Assembly (NCBI GenBank): GCA_902789835.1
Contig: CADAPN010000019.1
Location: 1-29,730 of the forward strand
From: Oscillospiraceae bacterium
Lineage (GTDB): Bacteria; Bacillota_A; Clostridia; Oscillospirales; Oscillospiraceae
Length of the DNA stretch: 29,730 bases
Direction: 5' to 3'
Shown here: positions 13,443 to 22,485 of the stretch, piece by piece
How positions within the stretch are numbered: the stretch's first letter is position 1
How the letters are laid out: the number at the start of each line of letters is the position of its first letter
Notes under the pieces: generated by a model
Databases searched by the model: none
Seen by the model: the letters and a program-made list of their open reading frames with translations, nothing else
Told to the model about the DNA's origin: nothing
Program-made: the position numbers and the translations under genes

Positions 13443-14498
13443 ATGTCAAGCAAACTTACCATGCATGTGAACGTGGACGATTTCCTCCCTGCGAGCGAAG
13501 AAGAAAAGCGGTATATGGTCCAGATGCGGCCTTCCTCCACCTTCTTCAAGGATGGCATGAAGCGCCTGCTGCGAAACCGTGTGGCGACCGTCTCGCTGAT
13601 CATTATTGTCATCATCACCCTCTCGTCCATCTTCATCCCCATGTTCTGGCCCTATTCCTATGACAAGATGCTGGGGGTGAACCCGGGCAAACCCGTGGAC
13701 TCCTCCTATAATAACCTCGCGCCCTTCACCTACGGCAAGACGGAGCTCAAGCACATCGAAGCAGGGGAGAAGGTCTTCCCCCATGTCTTCGGCACCGACT
13801 CCGCCGGGCGTGATTACTTCATCCGTGTGGTCTACGGCACGCGCATTTCTCTGGCCGTCGGCTTCTTTGCCAGCATCATCGTCCTGCTCATCGGCATGAC
13901 CGTGGGCTCCATCGCGGGCTACTGCGGCGGAAAGGTCGACCTGATCATCATGCGCATCGTGGATATCATCTACTCGCTGCCGGACATGCTGATGGTCATT
14001 CTTCTGGCAAGCGTTCTGAAGCTGACCCTGGGCCCGGCCCTGGCCGGCACCGCCCTGGAAAAGATCGGCAGCAACATCATCAGCCTTTTCATCGTCTTCG
14101 GCGTGCTGTACTGGGTGTCCATGTCCCGCCTGATCCGCGGCCAGATTCTCTCCCTGCGTGAGCAGGAGTACGTCCTGGCGTCCCAGGCGGCCGGTGCGAA
14201 GGGAAGCTGGATCATCCGCAAGCACCTGCTCCCGAACTGCATCTCGGTGGTCATCATCTCCACCGCGCTGCAGATCCCCAATGCGATCTTTACCGAGAGC
14301 TACCTCTCGTTCCTGGGCCTCGGCGTGAATGCGCCCATGCCGTCGCTGGGCTCCCTGGCCTCCGACGCGCTGAACGGCCTCTCGTCCTATCCCTTCCGTC
14401 TGGTGATTCCGGCTCTGGTCATCTCGCTGATCGTGCTCTCGCTGAACCTCTTCGGCGACGGGCTGCGCGACGCGTTTGACCCGAAGCTGAGAACCTGA
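13443..14498 (+). CDS. oppC: Oligopeptide ABC transporter, permease OppC
   Basis: A 351-residue inner-membrane permease. It has a cytoplasmic N-terminus, a first helix (NRVATVSLIIIVIITLSSIF), a long periplasmic-side loop with the HVFGTDSAGRDYF motif typical of OppC/DppC, and five more helices. The EAA loop is EQEYVLASQAAGAKGSWII, and the protein ends in the conserved GDGLRDAFDPKLR. It starts 12 bases after oppB behind AAGGAGGGG. It pairs with OppB in the transporter. Confidence 0.94.
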   Translation: MSSKLTMHVNVDDFLPASEEEKRYMVQMRPSSTFFKDGMKRLLRNRVATVSLIIIVIITLSSIFIPMFWPYSYDKMLGVNPGKPVDSSYNNLAPFTYGKTELKHIEAGEKVFPHVFGTDSAGRDYFIRVVYGTRISLAVGFFASIIVLLIGMTVGSIAGYCGGKVDLIIMRIVDIIYSLPDMLMVILLASVLKLTLGPALAGTALEKIGSNIISLFIVFGVLYWVSMSRLIRGQILSLREQEYVLASQAAGAKGSWIIRKHLLPNCISVVIISTALQIPNAIFTESYLSFLGLGVNAPMPSLGSLASDALNGLSSYPFRLVIPALVISLIVLSLNLFGDGLRDAFDPKLRT

Positions 14499-14513
14499 GA
14501 GGAGGCGTGAGAT

Positions 14514-15526
14514 ATGGCACTTTTGGAAGTTAACAACCTGCACACCTCGTTCTTCACCCCCGCGGGTGAAGTCCGCGCGGTCAACGGCGTTTCCTTCAAC
14601 CTCGAGCGCGGCAAGGTGCTCGGCATCGTGGGGGAGTCCGGCTCCGGCAAGTCCGTTACGGCCTACTCCATCATGCAGATCCTTGCCTCCACCGGCAAGA
14701 TCGTCGACGGCTCCATCAAACTGGACGGCCAGGAGCTGGTGAATGCCGGTGAGAAGGTCATGAAGACCGTCCGCGGCAACCGCGTCTCCATCATTTTCCA
14801 GGACCCCATGACCTCCCTGAACCCGACCTACACCATCGGGCACCAGCTGGTGGAGGCCATCACGCTCCACACCAACCGGAACAAAAAGCAGGCCTGGGAC
14901 CGCGCCGTGGAGATGCTCCGCCTCGTGAACATCAACGAGCCGGAAAAGCGCATGAAACAGTACCCCTATGAGCATTCCGGCGGCATGCGCCAGCGTATCA
15001 TGATCGCCATGGCCCTGGCCTGTGAACCGGACATCCTGATCGCCGACGAGCCGACCACCGCGCTGGACGTGACGATTCAGGCCCAGATCCTCGACCTCAT
15101 GAAGGATCTGCAGAAGGAACTCGGCATGGCCATCATCATGATCACCCACGACCTGGGCGTCGTGGCGCAGCTCTGCGACGAGGTCATCGTCATGTACGCC
15201 GGCTCCATCTGCGAGCAGGGGACCGCGGACGAGATTTTCTATAACCCCAAGCATGAGTATACCAAGGGCCTGATGCGCAGTATCCCCACCGCGGATACCG
15301 CCGGAACGAAGCTTCGGCCCATCTCCGGCACGCCCATCGACCTGCTGAATATGCCGAAGGGCTGTCCTTTCGCCCCGCGCTGCGACAACGCCATGAAGAT
15401 CTGTCTCCGTGAGCGCTGTGAGCGGATGGAGATCAACAAGGAACACATGGCGGCCTGCTGGATGAACGTAAAGGAACAGAGCGGTACGGATGCCGCGGGG
15501 AATGCGACGGAAGGCGGTGACAGAGC

Positions 15527-15530
<4 letters not shown>
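14514..15530 (+). CDS. oppD: Oligopeptide ABC transporter, ATPase OppD
   Basis: A 338-residue ATP-binding subunit. Walker A is GESGSGKS (40-47), the Q-loop is [12 protein letters not shown], the ABC signature is [12 protein letters not shown], Walker B is [12 protein letters not shown], and the switch histidine lies in MITHDLG. The C-terminal extension with several cysteines (CPFAPRC...CLRERC...CWM) is the oligopeptide-transporter C-terminal domain. It overlaps oppF by ATGA, indicating coupled translation. OppD and OppF form the ATPase heterodimer. Confidence 0.96.
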
Positions 15531-16501
<971 letters not shown>

Positions 16502-16572
16502 ACCCCGTATTCAACCGGCTGCCGGATTCCGGTACGCCGTTTGAAAATATACACTGAAAGGAAACCTGCAAA

Positions 16573-18557
16573 ATGAAGAAGATCCTTGCACTGGTCCTCG
16601 CTCTCGCCATGGTGTTTGCCCTGGCGGCCTGCGGCGGAACCACCGCCCCCAAGGCATCGGAAGCTCCTGCGGCCACCGAGGCTCCCGCCGAAGAGACCCC
16701 CGCGGAAGAAGCTCCCGCCGCCGAGGAAGCTCCTGCTGAGGAAGCTGCCCCCGCTGAGGAGGCTCCTGCCGAAGAAGCTGCTCCCGCTGAGAAAGAAGAG
16801 GCTGCTGAAGAAGCTCCCGCTGCGGAAGAAGCTGCTGCCGAAGAGCCTGCCGCCGAAGCCGGCGCCAGCTCCATCGCTGTCTGTCTCGCCTCCGAGCCCG
16901 ACACCCTTGACCCGGCTCTGAACTCCGCTGTCGACGGCGCAACCCTCGTCAGCCACCTGTTCTCCGGCCTTGCCAAGTGGGCCCAGGATGACAGCGGCGC
17001 CCTCGTCATCGTCCCCGATGCCGCCACCGAGCTGGTGGAGGGCGTTGAGAACGAAGACGGCACCGTGACCTACACCTACACCCTGCGTGACGGCATGAAG
17101 TGGTCCGACGGCAAAGACGTCACCGCCGCCGACTTCGCCTTTGCCTGGCAGCGTGCCGCCTCCGTCGAACTGGGCGCCGACTACGGCTACATGTTCGAAG
17201 TGATTGACGGCTACGACGATGTCTGGGCCGAAGAGCCTCCCGAGGGCGCTCAGCTCAACGTCAAGGCTGTTGACGACAAGACCCTCGAGGTCACCCTGGC
17301 CAATGCCGTTTCCTACTGGAACGAGCTGCTTGCCTTCCCGACCTACTTCCCCGTGCGCGAGGATGTCGTCTCCAACGAAGGCTGGGCCACCGATCCCTCC
17401 ACCTATGTCTGCAACGGTGCCTACACCATGACCGGCTGGAACCACAACAGCCTGATCACCCTCGAGAAGAATCCGAACTACGTCGATGCCGACAAGGTCC
17501 TCATGGACAAGATCGAGTTCTATCTGTCTGACGATGCCAACAACCAGCTGTCCAACTTCAAGAACGGCACCTGGCAGCTGATCGACGATGTTCCCACCAA
17601 CGAGATCGCTTCCCTGAAGGCCGAGTACCCCGATGAGTTCAAGGTGGAAGGCCAGATCGGCACCTACTATGTCTGCTGGAACGTCAACGAAGAGATCCTT
17701 CCCGAGGGCAGCGAGCTCGAGGGTGTTGACGCCGAGAACGCCAGAGCCGAGATCCGCAACGCCATCAGCCTGATCTTCGACCGCAACTACATCGTCGAAG
17801 ACATCGCCCAGGGCGGCCAGGTTCCCGCTTCCTCCTTCGTCGCCATGGGTATGACCAACCCCGACGGAACCCAGTTCTATCAGACTGCCGGCTCCAGCGA
17901 GGACTTTGACGGTTACTACAATGTGTCCGCCGATGCTCTGGAGGACAACTTCGCCCAGGCCATCGAAATCCTGAAGAAGTACTACGACTACGACGAGACC
18001 ACCGGCCAGTTCTCCGGCTTCCCGACCCTGACCTACCTCTACAACACCTCTGAAGGCCACAAGGCCATCGGTGAGTATCTGCAGAGCGCCTTGGCCGGCA
18101 TCGGTATCACCATGAACCTCGAGAACCAGGAGTGGGCCACCTTCCTGAACACCCGTAAGAACGGCGACTATTCCATCGCCCGCAACGGCTGGCTCGCGGA
18201 CTACAACGATCCGATCTGCTTCCTGGATATGTGGACCACCGCTTCCGGCAACAACGATGTCCAGTTCGGCAAGGGCGCGCACAAGGATGTCGCCGCCTAC
18301 AGCCTGGATCTGACCGACCTCGGTCTGGACGTCAAGGTGGAGAACGGCACCTGGGCCGAGACCTATGATGTAAGGGCTGCACCGACAACGAAGTTCGCTA
18401 TGAGCTCATGCACCGCGCCGAGGACCTCCTCATGAGCACCGGCTGCATCTGCCCGCTGTACTTCTACACCGACCTGTTCATGCTGAACAAGGACGTGGAC
18501 GGCTTCTTCTCCAACCCGCTCGGATACAAGTACTTCATGTACTGCACCGTAAAGTGA
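16573..18557 (+). CDS. oppA: Oligopeptide-binding lipoprotein OppA, frameshifted near the 3' end
   Basis: A solute-binding protein of family SBP_bac_5, delivering peptides to OppBCDF. A lipoprotein signal peptide ends at LAAC with Cys20. An unusual Ala/Pro/Glu-repeat linker covers residues 23-98. The binding domain begins SIAVCLASEPDTLDPALNSA and includes TLRDGMKWSDGKDVTAADF. The first frame runs 16573-18435 but loses family-like sequence after Asp599 (base 18369). The conserved tail (KGCTDNEVRYELMHRAEDLL to YKYFMYCTVK) continues from 18372 in another frame to a stop at 18555-18557. One missing base at about 18370-18372 restores a protein of about 661 residues. This is either a sequencing or assembly error or a real recent mutation. 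Confidence 0.88.
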
Positions 18558-18574
18558 GATAAGCTCTTCTATGG

Positions 18575-18605
18575 CACCCTGGGGTGAAAGCCCCGGGGTG
18601 TTTTT
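18575..18605 (+). terminator. Rho-independent terminator of the opp operon
   Basis: CACCCTGGGG (18575-18584) and CCCCGGGGTG (18591-18600) form a 10-bp stem with one U-G pair and a TGAAAG loop, followed by five T. It starts 18 bases after the restored oppA stop, which supports 18557 as the true gene end. Confidence 0.88.
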
Positions 18606-18642
18606 ATATGCATCCGGCCAAGGACTCCCCGCCCTTTCTTTC

Positions 18643-18671
18643 TTGTTTTCACTCTTGTACTGTGATAAAAT
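18643..18671 (+). promoter_or_regulatory. Promoter of the type I restriction-modification operon
   Basis: TTGTTT (18643-18648), 17 bp, TAAAAT (18666-18671), about 70 bases upstream of hsdM. Confidence 0.6.
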
Positions 18672-18739
18672 GAGTCATAAGGAACCATGGATAAGAAACA
18701 TGGAATATAGATCAGAAGAATTTGACGGAGGGACGACCG

Positions 18740-20305
18740 ATGCCCATCGATACCAAGAAAGAGCGGGAAAGAGAAGAAGTGCATCGCGCCATTTGGGCGA
18801 TCGCGGATGAGCTGCGCGGCGCGGTGGACGGCTGGGACTTCAAGAACTATGTCCTCGGCACCATGTTCTACCGTTATATCTCCGAAGACCTTACGGCCTA
18901 CATCAACCGGGGTGAGCTTGACGCCGGAAATGGGGATTTCGATTACGCCCGGCTGCCTGATTCTGAGGCAGAGGAGGCCCGCGAGGATCTGATCCAGGAG
19001 AAGGGCTTCTTTATTCCGCCGAGTGAACTGTTTGAAAATGTCCGTCGGAATGCCCCGGGGGACGCGAACCTGAACGAGACGCTGGAACGGGTCTTCCGGA
19101 ACATCGAGGGCTCTGCCAAGGGCAGCGAGTCCGAGAACAGCTTCGCCGGGCTCTTCGATGACTTCGATGTGAACAGCAACAAGCTGGGCAGCACGGTTGC
19201 CAAACGGAACGAGCGTCTGGTCAAGCTCCTGGACGGTGTGGCGGCGATGAACCTCGGTTCCGTAAAGGACCACGATATCGACGCCTTCGGTGATGCCTAT
19301 GAGTACCTCATGACCATGTACGCTTCCAACGCCGGCAAGTCCGGCGGCGAGTTCTTCACGCCCGCCGACGTGTCCGAGCTGCTGACCCGCCTGGGGACGG
19401 TGGGGAAGACGAAGGTCAACAAGGTCTATGACCCGGCCTGCGGTTCCGGCTCCCTGCTGCTGAAGACGGTGCAGGTCCTTGGGAAGGATGGGGTCCAGAA
19501 CGGCTTTTACGGCCAGGAGATCAACATCACCACCTATAACCTCTGCCGCATCAACATGTTCCTCCATGAGATCGGCTTCGATAAGTTCTCCATCGCCTGC
19601 GAAGATACCCTGACGAATCCGCAGCATTGGGACGACGAACCCTTTGAACTGATTGTTTCCAACCCGCCCTATTCCATCAAGTGGGCGGGGGACGACAACC
19701 CGCTGCTCATCAATGACCCGCGCTTCGCCCCGGCCGGTGTTCTGGCCCCGAAGAGCAAGGCCGACCTGGCCTTTATCATGCATGCCCTGAGTTGGCTGGC
19801 GCCCAACGGCACGTCGGCCATTGTCTGTTTCCCGGGCATCATGTACCGCGGCGGCGCGGAGCAGAAGATCCGGAAGTACCTGATCACCAACAACTTTGTC
19901 GACTGTGTGATCCAGTTGCCCTCGAACCTGTTCTTCGGCACTTCTATCGCCACCTGCATCATGGTTCTGAAGAAGGGCAAGTCCGACAGCGATGTGCTCT
20001 TCATTGATGCGACGAAAGAGTGCATCAAGGTCACGAATAACAACAAGCTGACCCAGGATAACATCTCCCGCATTGTCGCCGCCTATGACGGGAAAGAAGA
20101 GACGGCGCACTTCTCCCACCTGGCCTCCTTCGATGAGATCGAGCAGAACGACTACAACCTCTCCGTCTCTACCTATGTCGAGGCGGAGGACACCCGCGAG
20201 GAAGTGGACATCGTGAAGCTGAACGCCGAGATTGAGGAGATTGTCCGGCGTGAGGATGAGCTCCGTGCCGCGATCCGTGAGATTATCGCGGAAATTGAGG
20301 GCTGA
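18740..20305 (+). CDS. hsdM: Type I restriction-modification system, DNA methyltransferase subunit HsdM
   Basis: A 521-residue N6-adenine methyltransferase. The N-terminal HsdM helical domain (EEVHRAIWAIADELRGAVDG...YRYISEDLTAYI) is followed by the AdoMet-binding motif DPACGSGS (231-238) and the catalytic motif NPPY (308-311). The C-terminal helix (EEVDIVKLNAEIEEIVRRED) should contact HsdS. ATG 18740 follows GGAGGG at the right distance and matches the usual MPIDTKKE start of the family. The upstream TTG-initiated extension to 18722 is not needed. It leads an operon running to hsdR. Confidence 0.96.
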   Translation: MPIDTKKEREREEVHRAIWAIADELRGAVDGWDFKNYVLGTMFYRYISEDLTAYINRGELDAGNGDFDYARLPDSEAEEAREDLIQEKGFFIPPSELFENVRRNAPGDANLNETLERVFRNIEGSAKGSESENSFAGLFDDFDVNSNKLGSTVAKRNERLVKLLDGVAAMNLGSVKDHDIDAFGDAYEYLMTMYASNAGKSGGEFFTPADVSELLTRLGTVGKTKVNKVYDPACGSGSLLLKTVQVLGKDGVQNGFYGQEINITTYNLCRINMFLHEIGFDKFSIACEDTLTNPQHWDDEPFELIVSNPPYSIKWAGDDNPLLINDPRFAPAGVLAPKSKADLAFIMHALSWLAPNGTSAIVCFPGIMYRGGAEQKIRKYLITNNFVDCVIQLPSNLFFGTSIATCIMVLKKGKSDSDVLFIDATKECIKVTNNNKLTQDNISRIVAAYDGKEETAHFSHLASFDEIEQNDYNLSVSTYVEAEDTREEVDIVKLNAEIEEIVRREDELRAAIREIIAEIEG

Positions 20306-20309
20306 GACG

Positions 20310-20786
20310 ATGAGTGACTTGATAAAAAAGGACACCGCCTATCTGGCGTGGATTCAGTCGATCAGCAAACGGTACCGTCAGAGCCAGATCAAGGCCGCTG
20401 TCAGGGTAAATGATGAGATGCTTCGCTTTTACTGGTCGTTAGGCCGCGATATGGAGATACAGAAAGAGACTTATGCATGGGGAAGCCACTTCTATAAGCA
20501 GATCAGCAATGATCTTACGAGAGAATTGCCGGAAGTAAAGTCTTTTTCTCCAAGAAACCTGCTCTATATGCACCAGTTTTACCGACTTTTTCCCGATGCT
20601 CAGATTCCTGAGAAGACAATCACGAAACAGCTTGTTTCGCAATTGAAAGCCAGCAGCCAGCCCATGGGGATCTCTCAGTATGATATTCATCAGTTCCTGC
20701 CCGAGAATTACCGGAAATCTCTTCCCACGATTGAGGAAATTGAGACAGAGTTGAATCCGACTCTGGACAGGGGGCGTGAATCATGA
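20310..20786 (+). CDS. DUF1016 N-terminal-domain protein (YhcG-like), lacking the nuclease domain
   Basis: A 158-residue protein with the N-terminal DUF1016_N domain of YhcG/PDDEXK nucleases: YLAWIQSISKRYRQSQIKAA, LRFYWSLGRDM, KQISNDLTREL and SPRNLLYMHQFY. Full-length family members are about twice as long and end in a PDDEXK nuclease domain, which is absent here. It ends in frame with hsdS (ATGA overlap) and starts 5 bases after hsdM, so it is a real operon member and not a random fragment. The N-terminal domain is thought to mediate protein or DNA contacts. A role in RM complex assembly or specificity is inference. Confidence 0.82.
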   Translation: MSDLIKKDTAYLAWIQSISKRYRQSQIKAAVRVNDEMLRFYWSLGRDMEIQKETYAWGSHFYKQISNDLTRELPEVKSFSPRNLLYMHQFYRLFPDAQIPEKTITKQLVSQLKASSQPMGISQYDIHQFLPENYRKSLPTIEEIETELNPTLDRGRES

Positions 20787-21988
20787 GCCGACTGGATGAA
20801 CTGATTGCCGAGCTCTGCCCTGATGGGGTGGAGTATAAGAAAATAAAAGAGGTTTATACGCGAATTAAAGGCACGCCTATCACGGCCAGTAAAATGAAAG
20901 AAATCGAAGATCCTGATGGGGAAATACGTATATTTGCTGGTGGAAAGACTGTTATTAATGCTAGAGAGCATAATATTCCTAACGCTAATATTACAAGAGT
21001 TCCTGCTGTCCTTGTACAATCAAGAGGCGTGATTGATGCTGTATATTATGATAAACCCTTTACGTTTAAGAACGAAATGTGGGCGTATACGAATGAGAAC
21101 CAAGTCTCTGTGAAGTATCTTTATTACGTTCTTAAAAATAACGTAGAGTATTTTAGAGCAGCTGCCTCGGGGATGGGTTCGCTACCTCAAATATCATTGC
21201 CAGTTACGGAAGATTTTCTTGTCCCCGTCCCGCCTCTTCCGGTCCAGCAGGAGATCATCCGCATTCTGGATCATTTCACAGAGCTTACAGCAGAGCTGCA
21301 AAAGCAGTTGGATGTAGAGCTTACAGCGCGAAAAAAACAGTATGAGTATTATTTGAGTAGGGAGTTTACAGTACTAAATGCTCCAATTCACAAAATTGGT
21401 GAAATTACAAATGTTTTTTCGGCTGCTCGTGTCCACAAAAATGAATGGAAAACAGAAGGTGTTCCGTTCTTTCGCTCTAGTGATGTGATTTCTTCTTTTG
21501 GTGGGGTTGAGAATAGCCGAGGTAAAGCATTTATTTCTTTTGAGTTATATGAGAAATTGTCAGCAAAATCTGGTAAAGTAAAAAAAGGAGATATGTTGAT
21601 AACAGGAGGAGGGACAATTGGAATTCCATATCTTGTCCCTAATGATGAGCCTTTATATATGAAAGATGCTGACTTGTTGTGCATACAAAAGAATGATAGT
21701 GTCTTAAGTGAGTTTTTATACTTCTATTTCCTGACACCTCAATTTAGAGACTATTTGGCAAATATCACTCATGATGCTACTATCCCGCATTATACTATTG
21801 AGCAGATCAAAAAAACGCCGATACCAGTTCCATCTCGAAATGAACAAGAGAAGATAGTTAATACTATTAGCCGCTTTTTTGATCTCTGCAACGACCTCAC
21901 CTCCGGCCTTCCCGCCGAAATCGCTGCCCGACAGAAACAGTATGAGTATTACCGCGACAAGCTCCTGAGCTTTCCGGAAAAGGGGTGA
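20783..21988 (+). CDS. hsdS: Type I restriction-modification system, specificity subunit HsdS
   Basis: A 401-residue specificity subunit that sets the DNA sequence recognised by the complex. It has two target-recognition domains (about 15-150 and 205-345). Each is followed by a conserved spacer region: PVPPLPVQQEIIRILDHF to KKQYEYYLS, and PVPSRNEQEKIVNTISRFF to QKQYEYYRDKLLSF. These spacers form coiled coils and set the distance between the two half sites. The TRD stretches are clearly AT-richer than the spacers and than hsdM or hsdR, the usual mosaic left by TRD exchange. A 17-bp direct repeat (21335-21351, 21935-21951) lies at matching points of the two spacers. Confidence 0.94.
   Translation: MSRLDELIAELCPDGVEYKKIKEVYTRIKGTPITASKMKEIEDPDGEIRIFAGGKTVINAREHNIPNANITRVPAVLVQSRGVIDAVYYDKPFTFKNEMWAYTNENQVSVKYLYYVLKNNVEYFRAAASGMGSLPQISLPVTEDFLVPVPPLPVQQEIIRILDHFTELTAELQKQLDVELTARKKQYEYYLSREFTVLNAPIHKIGEITNVFSAARVHKNEWKTEGVPFFRSSDVISSFGGVENSRGKAFISFELYEKLSAKSGKVKKGDMLITGGGTIGIPYLVPNDEPLYMKDADLLCIQKNDSVLSEFLYFYFLTPQFRDYLANITHDATIPHYTIEQIKKTPIPVPSRNEQEKIVNTISRFFDLCNDLTSGLPAEIAARQKQYEYYRDKLLSFPEKG
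21335..21351 (+). repeat. 17-bp direct repeat in hsdS, copy 1
   Basis: AAACAGTATGAGTATTA, encoding KQYEYY at the end of the first conserved spacer. It is identical to 21935-21951, exactly 600 bases away. It could serve as a recombination point for target-recognition-domain exchange. Confidence 0.8.
21935..21951 (+). repeat. 17-bp direct repeat in hsdS, copy 2
   Basis: The second copy of the 21335-21351 repeat, at the equivalent position of the C-terminal conserved spacer. Recombination between the copies would delete the second target-recognition domain. Confidence 0.8.
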
Positions 21989-21996
21989 AAGTTCCT

Positions 21997-22269
21997 GTGA
22001 ATAATTCTTCTTCTGAGAATCTTTCCCTGGAAGAACTGTCCTTTGCTGTCTTCTGCATCGAGAATCTTGCGGCAAGGCTGAATATGGATCCGGCGAAGGT
22101 CTATCTGCTCTTGACAGAAAAGACGAATATTCTGTATGATTATATTGTTCCTTGCTATGAGTCCCTGCACACACAAGACAAGGAATATATACTGGACGAT
22201 ATTGTCGATGTGATGAAAGAGAAGGGAGTGAAGCGCTGTGACAGCAAATCCGATTCTGCTTCAGCGTAA
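21997..22269 (+). CDS. DUF3791-family small protein (first of a pair)
   Basis: A protein of about 90 residues, helical and soluble. The sequence AVFCIENLAARLNMDPAKVY, followed by ILYDYIVPCYESLHTQDKEYI and DDIVDVMKEKGV, matches the DUF3791 pattern. The start is uncertain: GTG 21997 follows AAGGGG with slightly long spacing, while GTG 21985 is too close to that site. DUF3791 genes often stand beside DUF3990 or other small partners in putative toxin-antitoxin or defence contexts. Here it lies between hsdS and hsdR and overlaps a second DUF3791-like gene. Its role is unknown. Confidence 0.72.
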   Translation: MNNSSSENLSLEELSFAVFCIENLAARLNMDPAKVYLLLTEKTNILYDYIVPCYESLHTQDKEYILDDIVDVMKEKGVKRCDSKSDSASA

Positions 22270-22462
22270 ATATGCCCGGGTGATTGCACTGTTTGCGGAA
22301 AAAACCGGAATCAGCACCCGTCTGGCACTGGATTTCTTCTATCGCTCTGAGGAATATGATCTGATACGAAGGGGTGTCTCTGATCTTCATTGTATGAGCG
22401 ACGACTACCTGGCGGAAGATCTTCGGGAAGAGTGGAACAACAAGCAACAGCTGGCGTCTTAA
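22238..22462 (+). CDS. DUF3791-like small protein (second of the pair)
   Basis: A 74-residue protein with KYARVIALFAEKTGISTRLA, then LDFFYRSEEYDLIRRGVSDL and HCMSDDYLAEDLREEW. It belongs to the same general DUF3791 group as its neighbour but represents its other branch (FYRSE...MSDDYLAEEL). GTG 22238 follows AAGGGAG (22222-22228) and overlaps the preceding gene by 32 bases, so the two are coupled. hsdR begins 23 bases later behind AGGAGG. Such a heterologous pair suggests two interacting subunits. The function is unknown, and a role in controlling the endonuclease is speculation from position. Confidence 0.72.
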   Translation: MTANPILLQRKYARVIALFAEKTGISTRLALDFFYRSEEYDLIRRGVSDLHCMSDDYLAEDLREEWNNKQQLAS

Positions 22463-22485
22463 ATATATGACAGGAGGCATCTTAA

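Noticed and set aside
13446..15446. 666-codon open frame antisense to oppC/oppD
   Set aside because: It is the antisense shadow of two certain ABC transporter genes, with His/Asp/Gly-rich low-complexity translation and no known domain.
18361..18435. Programmed frameshift or alternative C-terminus for OppA
   Set aside because: The first-frame tail (VRAAPTTKFAMSS...) has no family character, there is no slippery heptamer or downstream stem at the switch, and solute-binding proteins are not known to use frameshifting.
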